DNA of 64,000 nt from contig CAADRB010000006.1 of the NCBI GenBank assembly GCA_900708905.1, positions 1,247,582-1,311,581 of the forward strand, written 5' to 3'. Source of the DNA: Hymenolepis diminuta (taxonomy: Eukaryota > Platyhelminthes > Cestoda > Cyclophyllidea > Hymenolepididae). The stretch's first letter is position 1, and every line of letters starts with the position of its first letter. Under the pieces are notes generated by a model. That model worked only from the letters and a program-made list of their open reading frames with translations. It did no database searches and had not been told where the DNA came from. Position numbers and translations under genes: made by a program. Positions 1 through 11,728 of this stretch are shown piece after piece.

Positions 1-1252
1 TTGGGAATTTGGTTTCGGTCAAATGAGGAAAACTGCTAGACAGATGGTGGTGGTTGCAACAGCGGAATAGGCAGAAAGGGTGGAATGGGAACAGATGGGT
101 TTGACGAGGGTATGAGGTTTGGGGGCTGGAGGGAGTGGATGGAGTGAAAGTACTCGGAAAGGTGCGAGTTAACTTCTGCAGTTCGAAGTAAATCAAAGTG
201 TTTTTAAGAGGAGGAATTTTACAGATTGTCTGAGTTGGGGGCTCTATCTGCACCACAAGGACAGATATTCGGAGTCCATTTGGAGGAAGGCGGAACATTA
301 ATACAACCTGTCGTGGGAAAATTGAAATCCATTAGAGCTAACTGAATGATTTAGCAGTGATTCTTGAGTATATACAGAGCGGAATGTATTTTATTACTGA
401 ATTCTTTCATATTTCATTGTAAAATTCTCAGTAGAGTTTATTCAGTCATGTCAAAGACTTTTAAGCATATTTTGACGCTTAATACCTTTTTTTAAATTAT
501 TGACTTTCGTAACTTTAGTCCCCGAGATTTTTCTATTTGATTCGGTGCCAAAGCATTTAGCCAATTCAAATGGATAACCTATTACTCGTAATGAAGGTAA
601 GATTGGATAGGCAGGTCCATATCAATGTTCAAAATGGCGGATAATTATGCATGATTAGAGCTTAGGTTGAAACATCTCAGATATAGTAAGAGAAAAATGA
701 ATTGTCGTTTTACCAGGGTATTAGTTTTTAAAAGCTCAATAACATCAATGAAGTTTTTTCCGCCAACTTAAACGTGACTTGAATCCTAGATTTGTATACT
801 TTGTGACTGGAAATAAACTTTCCTGTTTAAATATCAAATAATTCACATACTCAATTTGAACGTGAGATCTTTTGAAATTCAAACTAAAGGGGACATCGCC
901 TTTGTAATAACAAAGTGTTTGAGTGTGAGTTTTATAAGACGGTTCCTGGTGATTTCTGCACATACTTCTGTTCATATTCGCCACCACTTTAAACCTGGAT
1001 AATCTAACACATTCTCAAACGTCAAAAAATCTGGAGGTTTTTATGGACAAATTCAGTTTTCTGAATTTCTAATAAAGAAAAGATATTAATGATTGATTTA
1101 TAAAAAATGTGAGGCTCTCCAATGAAATGGGGAATTCAGGCTTTTATGGCTATTTTTTTCTGTCATTGAATTATAGCTAATTAATAATATATACATGTAT
1201 AATTACTTCCTACTCTCGGGATTAACTTTCTTCATTCTTTTTTATAATGCAG
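1..1252. other. Intron of the AhR gene; no exon seen
   Basis: This is upstream intronic sequence. The bHLH exon(s) expected in AhR are not visible here, so they lie before the window. The first 300 bases are purine-rich; the rest is AT-rich without features. Confidence 0.6.
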
Positions 1253-1356
1253 CTCTGAGCTACGACCATCCAATGCTAGAACAGCACAGATTGGTATCTC
1301 ATCTTTACCACTGTCCTCTCGATATTGTCCAACTGGAAGGAGAAGCAAGCCTACAG
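1253..1356 (+). CDS. AHR: AhR exon: linker before PAS-A
   Basis: The acceptor ttataatgcag precedes it and the donor CTACAG|GTACGC follows. It starts with two bases completing a split codon and ends in phase 0. It encodes LSYDHPMLEQHRL to GEASLQ, the segment just before the ALNGF motif of PAS-A. Being the first exon seen, its upstream partner (bHLH side) cannot be checked. Confidence 0.85.
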
Positions 1357-4300
1357 GTACGCTTCTTTTCCCTTCATGAATCTTTAATGCATCTAAAGAT
1401 TGAGAAATTCAGTAAAAAGTCAATTCATTTAGAATCCCTGCCTTCTCTCTCCTTCTCCCTACCTTCTCCTAAATGCATAAAAGTGTAACGATATTTTAAT
1501 GAATATTTCTTCTACCTTCGCAGGCTCTAAATGGATTTATATTCATCGTTTCTTGTGATGGAGAAGTCTTCTCAGTCTGCAAGACTGTTGAACACTATTT
1601 GGGCTTTCATCAGGTACGTGTTTTAAACAATTGCTTCTTATTCTCCCATTCGATTGGTAATGAGCGCACACAGCCAAATAGACAGAACTTGAGATTCTCA
1701 TAAAATACCGAGTCCTCCCCTGTTTCTCATGGCAATTTGTGACCCTCGTGATAGGAAAGTGGGTCAAATTCATTCTACCCCCTGATGTGACCACATGTTG
1801 TCTGGAGTCTGAGTTAAGATATCGATAATGATATGATACTCATGTGTCTGTTAATACAGCTGTTCTAAAAAAGAATCTCATACGAAATAATATTAGATAT
1901 TAAGAAAACCTTTGTTTGCCACATGTCATTGAGACCGACCTGGATAGGATTTTGCCGGGAACACGATCAATTATTATTCATGTACAATTTTAAATTGCAA
2001 ATTAGGTATCGTATTTTAAATAAAGCAAATGAAAATTAATCACGTTTTAGATTTTGAGAATAAATCAAAATTCTGAGAAAAAACGAGAACTAGATCAGCT
2101 GAACCATTTTTCATTAATTGAGAATGAATTTCTTAATATCGATTTTGGAAATCTGTTTCAAACTAAGTAACATAATTTTAACCGTTATATCCCAGAAAAT
2201 AATTTTTTTATTCTAGAAATCATAATAAATTGTGTTGGCACCAAGTTTGATTTACTAAATACGAGAAAAATAATCATGAACTTTTGTTTAGTATATTTAA
2301 GTAGCTCAATGTTTGAAAAGAATTTACTTAATTTACTACTAAATTGCGTGCAAAGTTATGAGGAATTATTTCTTCAGTGGCGTTTAACGCTCTCCAAATC
2401 GAAATTGTCAGGCAATATTTGATCTGGGAGGTTATTAAGCCATAACACTCAAATTAATTGAGTAATTAATGCGCCAATATGAGCTGTCCAACGATTGGAG
2501 TCAGTCTAACCGCTCCTGCTTCGAACAGTGTCATTAGCGCTGATCATGACAGAAGAAAAAAAATTCAATTTCACTTCTAGGAAGCATCTAAGTACGTCTA
2601 ACCGTAATTAGGGAACAGAGTAAGAATATCAGAAAGTCTTGGTTCATTTGAATCTTGCATTTGCTGTTTCGTTCGCTTACTACTCAAGCAGACTTTTTTC
2701 ACTGCTACATGTCCTAGCGTTCCATAGTTCCAATCTCAAGATTTGAGTCTTGAGTTTCCGAGTTATTTTTCATGTCCAAGATTTTAAAATCTTATAGATC
2801 AGTTGATAATGTTGGGTAACTTTCCATACCATCTCAACTAAGTTGTCTGTTTTTACAACCAAAGGAGCAACAAGCTAATACCTACTTCAAACGTAATAAT
2901 GTTAACATGCCATCACTGACAGTTCCAAATTTATGAGAAGAAAGTGTTGCCTAACATTCTTTTTAGGAGAAAAGACACTGTATAATCCTGTTGTTTTTTC
3001 ACACTAGTGAAATAAGTACCACAAAACCATTCCTTTCCGTAAATGTCCCTTCTAAACATGTGCGTAGTCAAAATAAGAGCCTTTATTTCTTTATCGCGAT
3101 GTGCGCTGTACGTCTTTAAGTCCCCAAAAGTACAAATTATATATTTTTCCAATTTAAACATATTTGCATTTCAACAATAATCATCAAGACCACCATGATA
3201 TATCTTAAGGCAATTTTTTCCGCCACCCTTGTGTACTCAAATACGGCTTTTACTGGAGGGGGGAGGGCTGTGATTAATGAAGGGTATAAACTGGGGAGCC
3301 ACAAGGCGGGGAAGGAAAGTTATGCAAATTTTATGGTAGGGGGAGAATACATCTAAAACACACCTGCAACATAATTTCTGGTCAAAGCTCCTCAGGCCGA
3401 AATAATCATGCCTAATGAAACCGAATTGTCAGATGTCTGAAACTAAAGGCCTGCCACTTCTGATACTGTGTCCTAATCAACAATAACCTATTTTTATCCC
3501 TCCTAGTCTGATATCCTACATCAAAGTGTCATGGAGTTAATACATTCTGAAGACCGAGATGAATTTCATCGACAACTTTCTTGGCAAGCAATGCTACCTC
3601 CTGAGCACCGAAATCTCACTCTCCAAGAAGTTCTCTCACCAGGTAATTAATTTTTCTAGCATCACTCATTGCCCTACTATAGATTTTTTTCAGACCACCT
3701 AGGAAGTAAAGTTTAAACGCATTCGGCAAAAGGAATATTGATTTTATTGATCGTATAAAGTTAAGTGACGCATGCTTAAGATTAGGTATGAATTAATTGT
3801 ATTTATGATACAATCAAACGCATCAATTAAATGCAAGTTAAACTTAAAGATTATTGATTAATAGTTATTTTTCTCGTTAAGATTTCGTGTAGAGCGAATT
3901 AATAAGCAACAGAGCAAAGGGCACTATTTTGAATGTCGTTCACCCTGCAGGGAGCGCCTAACTTCTTTTTTACATTAATGCTTTCCTTCTACCTTAAGAA
4001 CCCATTTGCTATCGTCAATTAAATCTCTCTTTTCCCCCGACTATATCGGCCACTGATTCATCACCTGATAGCATTTAGGCCTCACAAAACAACTGCTTTT
4101 AGTCGCGTGCACAGGGAGGGAGGAGAGAAGCAGGTATTTTAACTGGGCACTCTAATGGAAATCACCAAGGTAAAAATAGCTTAGGGCGCGAACGCCTTTG
4201 CACGTCCACTTAGAGAGACTAAGTTGAGGAGGGAGGGGGAAAATGTGTGGAGCAGGGTGGAGGGTATTGAGTCTAACGCCACTTGGAATTACTTCGCCTC

Positions 4301-7300
4301 CCCTTTATGTCCCTACCCCTTGCGAGTGCATAAAGGAACTTTATGACGGAAATTAAGATATTTTGGCGGTGTCTAAAGGGAAAAACTACTAAGAGTCGAG
4401 GTGATATGGTGTATATCTGAGAAGTTAGGAGGCGACACACGTATGAATCTATTGTTAACTAATTTCAATATTGAAATTTCTTAGAATTGCTGAGATTTTG
4501 CCTTCTTTTGTAGCCTTTATGTTTCCATCACTTGCCACTTACTGTAAACGTTTTTTGCTTTCGAGTAGGAACTTCATTTAAAATTTTTTCAGCCCTATGT
4601 ACCCTAGCTGCATAACGACAAAATATGGGTCCACGACGTCAGGAAACATCTCTTGAAGACGAAGCTTATTGAATCGTCAACAGAAGAATTTTTGGATTAC
4701 CTCGCTCATATTTCACTTACCAAACTTAATTTCCAGAGTCCTTAGATTTATTTAAATATCTCAGCCATTACTTTTAGGTTATCTTAACTATTCTAGTTTC
4801 ATAAACTTAATATTCGTATACTGAAATGCATTTAATGATGTCGACTTTCTTTATGAATATGATTATTATCATACACTTTTAAAGTTTCAATATATTCTGG
4901 TTTTACTTTTAACTTTAGCCTATAGTCATCTTCTTCAGCGATGCTTTACTGTTCGTTTCCGCTGCCTATTGGATAATACATCCGGCTTTATCGTAAGTAA
5001 TTTTAGGTAAAATAGCATAATTTTACCCCGACTAGTATATTCTATTAAAAAACCCCATCTACATAGCTTCAGCACTCCAAGCTGAAGAACGCTAAGTTTG
5101 TATAAATGTGTAATAACATTAAATAATTTCTTAAGACGCTGGAAATAAGCGGGAGACTTCAATTTCTTCATGGTCACGCAAGAAATTTTCAATTAACCAC
5201 CTCACCAACCCGCGGTGGTGGTGGAAGTGATGGAAACACCAGACAAGGTAGACAAGGCTTGACAACTGAAGGTCACGGAATGCCGGCCACTTCATCGCCT
5301 GTCAATACCATCCCGCCCTCTTCTTTTGGACTTTTTGGTGTCTGCAGCCCTCTTGGTTCCCTTCCAAGTCTAGACGGCTCCCAACGTGAGACATCCTTTA
5401 AAACAAAGCATATAATGGATCTTACTTTCACAAGTATGGACAGTCGGTAGGTCTCGAACTACTTATTTGTATATGGAGTAGTATTTCTTTCAATTTATTG
5501 CCTTTTTTTAGAGCACGTTCAATGTTTGGATACAATGGTAAGGAGGACGGTCGCATTAAGGTTTACGACCTGATTCACCCTGAAGATCTTAGCTATGTAG
5601 CTCAAGGACACCGGGAAGGTAGCTTAATCGTCAAGTATTACTAATTTCCTCTATTGTTGTATAAATATGAATTCTTTTCAGTATTAAAGCAAGGCTCAAT
5701 CGGTCTTCTCTCCCATCGTTGGTTATCAAACACGGGGTCTTGGATTTGGCTTCAGTCACGTCTTAGAATCGTCTATAAAGACAATAAAGCTGATCATATC
5801 ATAGCGATCCATCGAAAATTGGAGTAGGTTAAACTCAAACCTACTAATCATTAACAGCAGTACATTAAGCACCCTAAACTCTTCTTTCGTTCCTGTAGTG
5901 ATAGTGAAGGTAATGAACTCTATTATCGAAGGAATTCTGAATACAAACTTCCATTCCCCCTTCTTGAACCCGAGACTCTAATGTCTGAAGATGATTCAAA
6001 CGAAGTCAATGGAAATGACCTTTCAGTTCGAGAAGGTTCTTCAATCCCTGAAGTAAAGTCTTTCACAGAAGACTCAAATGATGTTCAAATGAAAGTATCC
6101 CCTCAGATAGACTCAGAAAAAGATGCTGCTTCAAGAAAACTCTGGAATTCTTACGAAAGTAATAGTCAAGAATCGAGTAGTACAATTGAGGTCAAACCTA
6201 CAGGAAGCAAGAAGTTCAAAGGACAACTGAAGAACTATCTGCAGACAACTCGAAGACGAAAAACCCCATTTAGAGCCCCTACTTCCACGCCAAAAGCAGC
6301 AACCCGTTCAACTACCAGTGTATACCCGGGTTTAGAAGCTGGTTCATCCTCTGCTACCTGGTATAACTATCGCAATCTCTTTGGTCGTAATTTTCTCAGC
6401 CCCACCGGAACAAAAAGCGATGATTATATGCAGAATTATGCTGTGTATGGATACGGAAGTAGTTCAGCAAGGAATCCATACAACTATCAGGGTTGGGACT
6501 TTGATATGGCCAAGAGCGAGGAGGACGCATACTGTGGAATGCAAGGCAGTGACCATATGCAGGCAAATGGCTTTGCTTATACGTTGCCATATAGTAATAA
6601 TGACTACAGTTCTGCCTATGAGGCATATTCAGCTGCTGTTGCAGCCGCTGCAGTGGTGGCAGCAGCAAGTGGACAGAGTCAATGTAGTGAATACAGTACC
6701 CCAAGTACCCTATCTCATCCTCAGGAACATGAATCCTATGACGGAGCGGTGAGAGTAATCCGCAGCCCCCTGATCTACAACACTCCCCTACAAGACCAAC
6801 AATCGTACCTTTCTCATCAACAGCCAACTACTAGTGACCATCAACTTCAAGGATTGCCAACTTTCTCTGGCTATCTGCAGCATAAGGAGGAGGAAAGTAC
6901 TGGAGGTAATGGAAGTGATCTGATATCAAAACTGGCTCTCAAAACTGATCCTAGAATGACTCAGCCGGCATGGTTCACACATATTGGTTTGAGTAATGAC
7001 AAAAGCCAGTCACTGAATCAGATGACAGCTTATCAACAAAATCCAATCCTTTCGGGAACTACGGATACCTCAGCGAGGAGTACGAGCGGGTAAGAACCAA
7101 ATTTTAGAACTATTTCGACTAACTGATCAAGTAATCAAGTTTTCTTTAACTTAGATATAGCCACGATGGTGTAATGGACCAAGCTCAATGTACCAACCTC
7201 ATTCCTTGGAACCATTTTGAAGGTCGGGTAAGTTCAGAGTGATTTAAAAAAAACTACTTTGAAAATAGTCCTTCATATTTTACTTCCTTTCTCGTTTTCT

Positions 7301-7374
7301 AGACATCCTGTGTAGGAGACACTAACCTGTGTGAGACAGTTAACTACCAAGTTGGATTTGCGACGACTTCTTAG
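1253..7374 (+). CDS. AHR: Aryl hydrocarbon receptor / spineless homologue, 3' ten exons (5' partial)
   Basis: A bHLH-PAS transcription factor of the AhR/spineless class; family members partner with ARNT/tango and bind XRE-type DNA sites in the nucleus. Ten exons, each with GT-AG borders and matching phase, give 765 codons plus TAG. Residues about 35-64 (ALNGFIFIV..., HYLGFHQ) and 65-109 (SDILHQSV, HSEDRDEFHRQL) are PAS-A; RCFTVRFRCLLDNTSGF at about 117-133 is the AhR-class signature; about 219-320 is PAS-B (TSFKTKHIMDLTF, YDLIHPEDLSYVA, WIWLQSRLRIVYK). After PAS-B comes a long Ser/Thr/Gln/Tyr-rich tail with an Ala tract near 567, as expected of an activation region. The bHLH is missing because the gene begins upstream of the window. 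Sim, trachealess and clock-type PAS proteins are less likely because of the FRCLLDNTSGF motif and the HQSD..HQSV..L.H.EDR run. Recognition is by remembered family sequence, not a search. Confidence 0.93.
1524..1613 (+). CDS. AHR: AhR exon: first part of PAS-A
   Basis: Exactly 90 bases, phase 0 at both ends, acceptor cttcgcag and donor CATCAG|GTACGT. It encodes ALNGFIFIVSCDGEVF through HYLGFHQ, the most conserved PAS-A strand-helix region of AhR/spineless. Confidence 0.92.
3507..3642 (+). CDS. AHR: AhR exon: PAS-A, HQSV and EDRDEF motifs
   Basis: The acceptor is tccctcctag and the donor CACCAG|GTAATT. It enters in phase 0 and leaves with one base. It encodes SDILHQSVMELIHSEDR onward, ending LQEVLSP, which corresponds to the region ending LAP in fly spineless. 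Confidence 0.92.
3694..3705 (+). CDS. AHR: Possible 12-nt optional microexon of AhR
   Basis: After a 51-nt candidate intron with a strong pyrimidine tract (gatttttttcag) come 12 bases followed by GTAAAG. Being 12 nt long and entered and left in the same phase, it can be included or skipped without a frameshift. Inclusion replaces one Ala by D-H-L-G-T between LSP and YSHLLQ, restoring an Asp after the Pro as in spineless. There is no transcript evidence; it could be chance. Confidence 0.3.
4919..4992 (+). CDS. AHR: AhR exon: FTVRFRCLLDNTSGF signature
   Basis: The exon starts after ttaactttag; the closer AG dinucleotides at 4924-4925 and 4936-4937 would not fit the phase of the previous exon, whereas this one does. 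It encodes YSHLLQRCFTVRFRCLLD and on to TSGFI, then the donor GTAAGT. This is the diagnostic PAS-A core of AhR-type proteins. Confidence 0.9.
5136..5446 (+). CDS. AHR: AhR exon: end of PAS-A, Gly-rich linker, start of PAS-B
   Basis: The acceptor atttcttaag leads straight into TLEISGRLQFLHGH, matching the R-L-D-I-R-G-R-I-K-V-L-H-G-Q segment of spineless. A long linker (RGGGGSDGNTRQGRQG and a Pro/Ser-rich part) follows, then FGLFGVCSPLG and TSFKTKHIMDLTFTSMDS of PAS-B. The donor AGTCG|GTAGGT leaves phase 2. The linker is clearly longer than in the fly and human proteins as I remember them. Confidence 0.9.
5512..5618 (+). CDS. AHR: AhR exon: PAS-B middle
   Basis: The acceptor is ccttttttag and the donor GGGAAG|GTAGCT. 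It encodes ARSMFGYNGKED and VYDLIHPEDLSYVAQGHRE, the PAS-B helix around the conserved H-x-E/D-D-L. Flanking introns are only 65 and 63 nt. Confidence 0.92.
5682..5823 (+). CDS. AHR: AhR exon: PAS-B C-terminal strands
   Basis: The acceptor is attcttttcag and the donor TTGGA|GTAGGT. It encodes VLKQGSIGLLSHRW and WIWLQSRLRIVYKDN to IIAIHRKL, the final PAS-B strands. Phase 1 in, phase 2 out. Confidence 0.92.
5899..7089 (+). CDS. AHR: AhR large exon: low-complexity C-terminal region
   Basis: This is a 1191-nt exon after ttcctgtag. It begins DDSEGNELYYRRN and LPFPLLEPETL, the post-PAS-B segment of AhR. The remainder is Ser/Thr/Gln/Tyr/Asn-rich with an Ala tract at about 6634-6672. The reading frame stays open to a stop directly after the donor AGCGG|GTAAGA, so the exon end is set by splicing into the next exon in phase. 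Confidence 0.9.
7155..7227 (+). CDS. AHR: AhR penultimate exon
   Basis: The acceptor is tttaacttag and the donor GGTCGG|GTAAGT; the phase fits both neighbours. It encodes YSHDGVMDQAQCTNLIPWNH and ends FEGR. No family motif is recognisable; support is phase and splice sites. Confidence 0.75.
7303..7374 (+). CDS. AHR: AhR terminal exon with stop
   Basis: The acceptor is cgttttctag. It encodes TSCVGDTNLCETVNYQVGFA and TTS, then TAG at 7372-7374. I see no clear AATAAA shortly downstream. Confidence 0.75.
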   Translation, partial: TSCVGDTNLCETVNYQVGFATTS

Positions 7375-10358
7375 ATGTAAGCGTATTTCGAAGGAAGATT
7401 CTGTGCAATAGAATAACCAAAATCAAGGCTGAGATATAATTAATGAATTTGACTAAAAAATCTTGTACATTTATAAAAATTGTCACCTTACTCCTTGCTT
7501 AATATATTATATTATTGGTTTATGAGTTTTCGTTCTTATGAAATTTTGAGATGAGTTAATAAGTGTGCTTATTTTCGTCACCCTTTACCTTTATGGTAAA
7601 GCTGTTAAGTCTGGTCTAACAAACATTAGTTATTGATTGACGTTGATATTATGTAGTTAAGAAAATGAAAACCCATTTTTAGATTAATATTATTAAGCAC
7701 ATTTGATAAACAAAAATGATCAGCTGGTGGTTACAATGTGCGTCTTATTTTCTTTAACATCTTCAGGATACTTGTGAAGTTCATTTCTGTTGGAGAATAG
7801 CCTCTAAAACAATTGTACCGATTTTCATGTGCGCAGATTTGAATTCTCTTGTACCTTTATGGCCACTAATTTCTCAATCTGACTCTCACTTGTTTGGTGG
7901 CGAAAGAAGCTAATAACTTAAATTGGGCAGGTTTAAGGAATGGGTGGTTGTGACACTCCCATCTTCATTTCTGTGCAGTATTTCGCTCGTGAAAGCTGAA
8001 ATTTACAGAATAGAAATTAATCAAATCTTTTTGGCATAACAGAGCTTAAGTCAGAAAACTGAGAATCCATTTTTAGCTTCTCCTTTCCATAACCCAAGTT
8101 TTATAAAATATAGGAGTGCAACCTGTAATCCCCAGCAGAGAGGTTGGCTTAATGTAATTATTAAAATTCAAAAAAATATATTTAAACTCATTGCAAAACG
8201 TGTAGGAAGGTCTACCAAAATGGGCTATGAATATCGACTTAATGAAATCAGTAGTATATTTGCATGCAAAAGATAGTATATATAACCATTGGCGAATAAA
8301 ATTAGACAACTGTAAAAAGTACTACTTATATATTAACGAAAGGGTATACAACTCGTTTTTAAAACTTGAGAAATGATTAAAAATTTAACAAAATCTTTCT
8401 GAAATTCGTTAGAGATTTTAATTATGGAGGCATTAAAAATGGAAAATAAATACTGCATAATTGACATTGTGAGATCGTCTAATTTAACATAAAGCTGCTT
8501 TTATACGGCAATTGATGAGAACTAGTGAAATTTAAACTAAAAATTTAAATATTTGTCAATCTTTATTTTAAAAAGGGAAAATGAGGGGAAACATGTAAAT
8601 ATTGTTTACAATGACATTCACTCCGTTATTACTACTATTATCAACAGCAATTCAGAAGACTCTCATTGGGTAGCATCTAAATTAAATTGAAGGTGAGAGG
8701 GGTGGAAAAGGAAATCATAATGGAGTTAGGATGCCAAAAGTCCTCTTGTATTTTAATTTTGAAAACATTGGGTTGTCCACATAATTCAGGTGTATAATTC
8801 ACTTTGTAATATCTAAACGTTCCAAAGTCTAATTTTCATGATTTGACCCTTGAATATCCTATTGAAATCGTGATCGCGATATTTGGAGCACACTGATCAG
8901 TTGATTTAATTAGACAGTTGGCCTCGCCACTACTTTAATGCACTGGTATTTTATGGTTATGGTAGAGCTCAACTAAGGGTACCGTTCAGCTAGCTTGCAT
9001 AGATTCAGCTGATGTTTAATGATATTTCGAGAATAGGATTTGGTGGCCGAGTGCTCAATATTTATTATTTAGTTTGTACAGTTTATTAAACCGCTCTACT
9101 TACCTAATTCGATTTTGTTTCTATTCCCTTTACTTATATGAAGTTTCATAATTAAAATTTGTAAAAATGTTAGATATAATAATAATAAAATAACCCCTGG
9201 GGGCTCCAATATGTGTATAACCTGCGGCCTTGAGTATTCCATGATTACTTTTGGTAGTCTTTGCATCAATCTGCACATATATATATATATATATTGTTTA
9301 TTACATTCTCTAAGATTGATATATCTGAAGATCTCTATAGAAGTTAATTTTCGGTCAGTTAGTATAGCATGACGAGTTCGATAATTGTAAGTTTCAAATT
9401 GACGGACTATTTGCTGACATGAAAGATATAAATTCTTGCACGAAAAAACGACAGAAATAGTAATCAATTTTATAAAAGGGCCTGGGCTCTAATACAAAAG
9501 ACAATAAAGGTGGCGACAGCTGAAAATATACCAAACAAATTTTCGATTACCTCGCTTTGTCATCATATGTAAGCATCACGAAAGGCATTTTAAATCCAGT
9601 CACACTTGTTTATGCTTATAAGAAGTAAAATGTTAAAAAATCTGCGCATCTGCTAGACAGATGTCATTCCCTTTTGCTCCAAGTCTGCTTAAGTTGAGTA
9701 TTTTGAAGATATGAGTAGATAATCAGTACAAAACAGATGTCAGTCAGCGGAAATGAAAAAAAGAGCCAGTCTATTTCACGGCCTCGAGCCTAATTAAAAA
9801 GTTTTAATCAGATAGGTTTCTTATCAAAAAAGATTCTTTTATCCGTCTTTTTATATTTAGAACCGAAAAATACACTTACTCAAGGATTAGTGAGTAATGT
9901 TTTGCTATTTCGACATAGCGTTGTGAATTTTTTGTCGAGTAAGTAAAATTGCTTTCGATTTGCTCATCAATATCATTTATAACCTTACTTCACCGTTCAA
10001 ACTATCCTGATTCCGATATATTGTTTCAGTTTAGGGTAATGTGCAAGCTAATTATCTGGTAATAGGGTATGACGAAAACAAATTGTAATAAACACTGCAA
10101 CAGTTTACTCGCTCGTTTGCGAGACAAGTCAGGGCTAATAATTTGAGGGGTTTTACAACGCTACTGCCTCGTCCAAGATGGGGTTGAGGTACCCTTTCCT
10201 AGATGAGCTTGAGACTTAAGAACGAAATAAAATAGATTATTTAATATAAGAAGCAAATAGTAAGTTTCAGATATCATCGAATGCATTTGAATATATTTTC
10301 ATCGTTTCGTTCAAAAATTTGACATTCCTGCAGATCATTCTCTTGATTTGAATTATTT
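7375..10358. other. Gene-free 3' flank of AhR, AT-rich
   Basis: It contains the AhR 3' UTR, of unknown length, then intergenic DNA. An (AT)n run sits at 9277-9294. Small open frames here have no domain, splice or codon support. Confidence 0.55.
9277..9294. repeat. (AT)n microsatellite
   Basis: Nine AT units in intergenic DNA. Confidence 0.9.
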
Positions 10359-10938
10359 NNNNNNNNNNNNNNNNNNNNNNNNNNNNNNNNNNNNNNNNNN
10401 NNNNNNNNNNNNNNNNNNNNNNNNNNNNNNNNNNNNNNNNNNNNNNNNNNNNNNNNNNNNNNNNNNNNNNNNNNNNNNNNNNNNNNNNNNNNNNNNNNNN
10501 NNNNNNNNNNNNNNNNNNNNNNNNNNNNNNNNNNNNNNNNNNNNNNNNNNNNNNNNNNNNNNNNNNNNNNNNNNNNNNNNNNNNNNNNNNNNNNNNNNNN
10601 NNNNNNNNNNNNNNNNNNNNNNNNNNNNNNNNNNNNNNNNNNNNNNNNNNNNNNNNNNNNNNNNNNNNNNNNNNNNNNNNNNNNNNNNNNNNNNNNNNNN
10701 NNNNNNNNNNNNNNNNNNNNNNNNNNNNNNNNNNNNNNNNNNNNNNNNNNNNNNNNNNNNNNNNNNNNNNNNNNNNNNNNNNNNNNNNNNNNNNNNNNNN
10801 NNNNNNNNNNNNNNNNNNNNNNNNNNNNNNNNNNNNNNNNNNNNNNNNNNNNNNNNNNNNNNNNNNNNNNNNNNNNNNNNNNNNNNNNNNNNNNNNNNNN
10901 NNNNNNNNNNNNNNNNNNNNNNNNNNNNNNNNNNNNNN
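10359..10938. other. Assembly gap (580 N)
   Basis: This is a run of N. No flanking repeat was recognised, so its content is unknown. Confidence 0.99.
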
Positions 10939-11521
10939 ATTTACAAATAATCTGAATAGAACTGAATTAAAATTAAAAATTATTTTTTTATTCTTAAACA
11001 CCATCTGATACATTAAATCAGAAATATTTAACCGCTTTGAAGTTTGACATGGATAAGTAAAGCTATTTCTTCATTCTTGATTTGATAATATGATTCAATG
11101 AACGTACTATGTTTTTTCTGATTGACCATCTAGAATTCGAGACCAAAGCATAAATTTTCCCTTTCATTGTCCAATTTTTGAATTCGGAGGAGGAAAAAAA
11201 TTCTCGGCAGATGTTGTTGAATGTGGATAGATAGGTGGATGGTTATCGAGGATGAGAACATAGGTGGCTTAGAGAAAGCGAGGTGGGGAGGAAAGATGGG
11301 ACATGAAAAGTATTAAGGGGGAGACGACGAAGATCCGTAAACGTCAATTTGAGGCTGAATGAGATATTATCATTGGGCTCTTTAACCACATGGTGGCGTC
11401 AGTCTAAATACTAAATAGACAGACGTTCAGACAGATTCTCTTGTGGACGTCTTAACTCCTATTAAAAGGCATTGGCACAAATGTTGGGCTCAAATAATAT
11501 GAGGAATTCATTACACATAGC

Positions 11522-11552
11522 CCATATCTCTAATGGTAAAATAGAGATATGG
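11522..11552. repeat. Perfect 11-bp inverted repeat, 9-nt loop
   Basis: CCATATCTCTA at 11522-11532 is matched by TAGAGATATGG at 11542-11552. It could form a hairpin in DNA or RNA. No known element or terminator function is implied; it may be chance in AT-rich DNA. Confidence 0.6.
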
Positions 11553-11706
11553 TATACGGTCATGCATAAGTTTATGTAGCTTTTACTATCTTCGAGTCGA
11601 TATCTCAGATAAGGAGAGAATTTATTAATTTAGCGAAAATTTATTAAACTTGAACTCGAACTATATACAGAATGGCGTAATTCATATTAGTTCAGTTAAA
11701 CAATTT

Positions 11707-11728
11707 CATTGTCATTGTCATTGTCATT
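11707..11728 (+). repeat. (CATTGT)n microsatellite
   Basis: Three perfect CATTGT units plus a partial fourth, a short tandem repeat in gene-free DNA. Confidence 0.85.

Noticed and set aside
6396..6827. 143-codon minus-strand frame and a 123-codon plus frame within the AhR large exon
   Set aside because: Shadows of the real AhR reading frame, which continues the phase of the PAS exons.
10267..11013. Long open frames across the first N gap, both strands
   Set aside because: They exist only because N translates without stops; the real flanks are AT-rich and non-coding.
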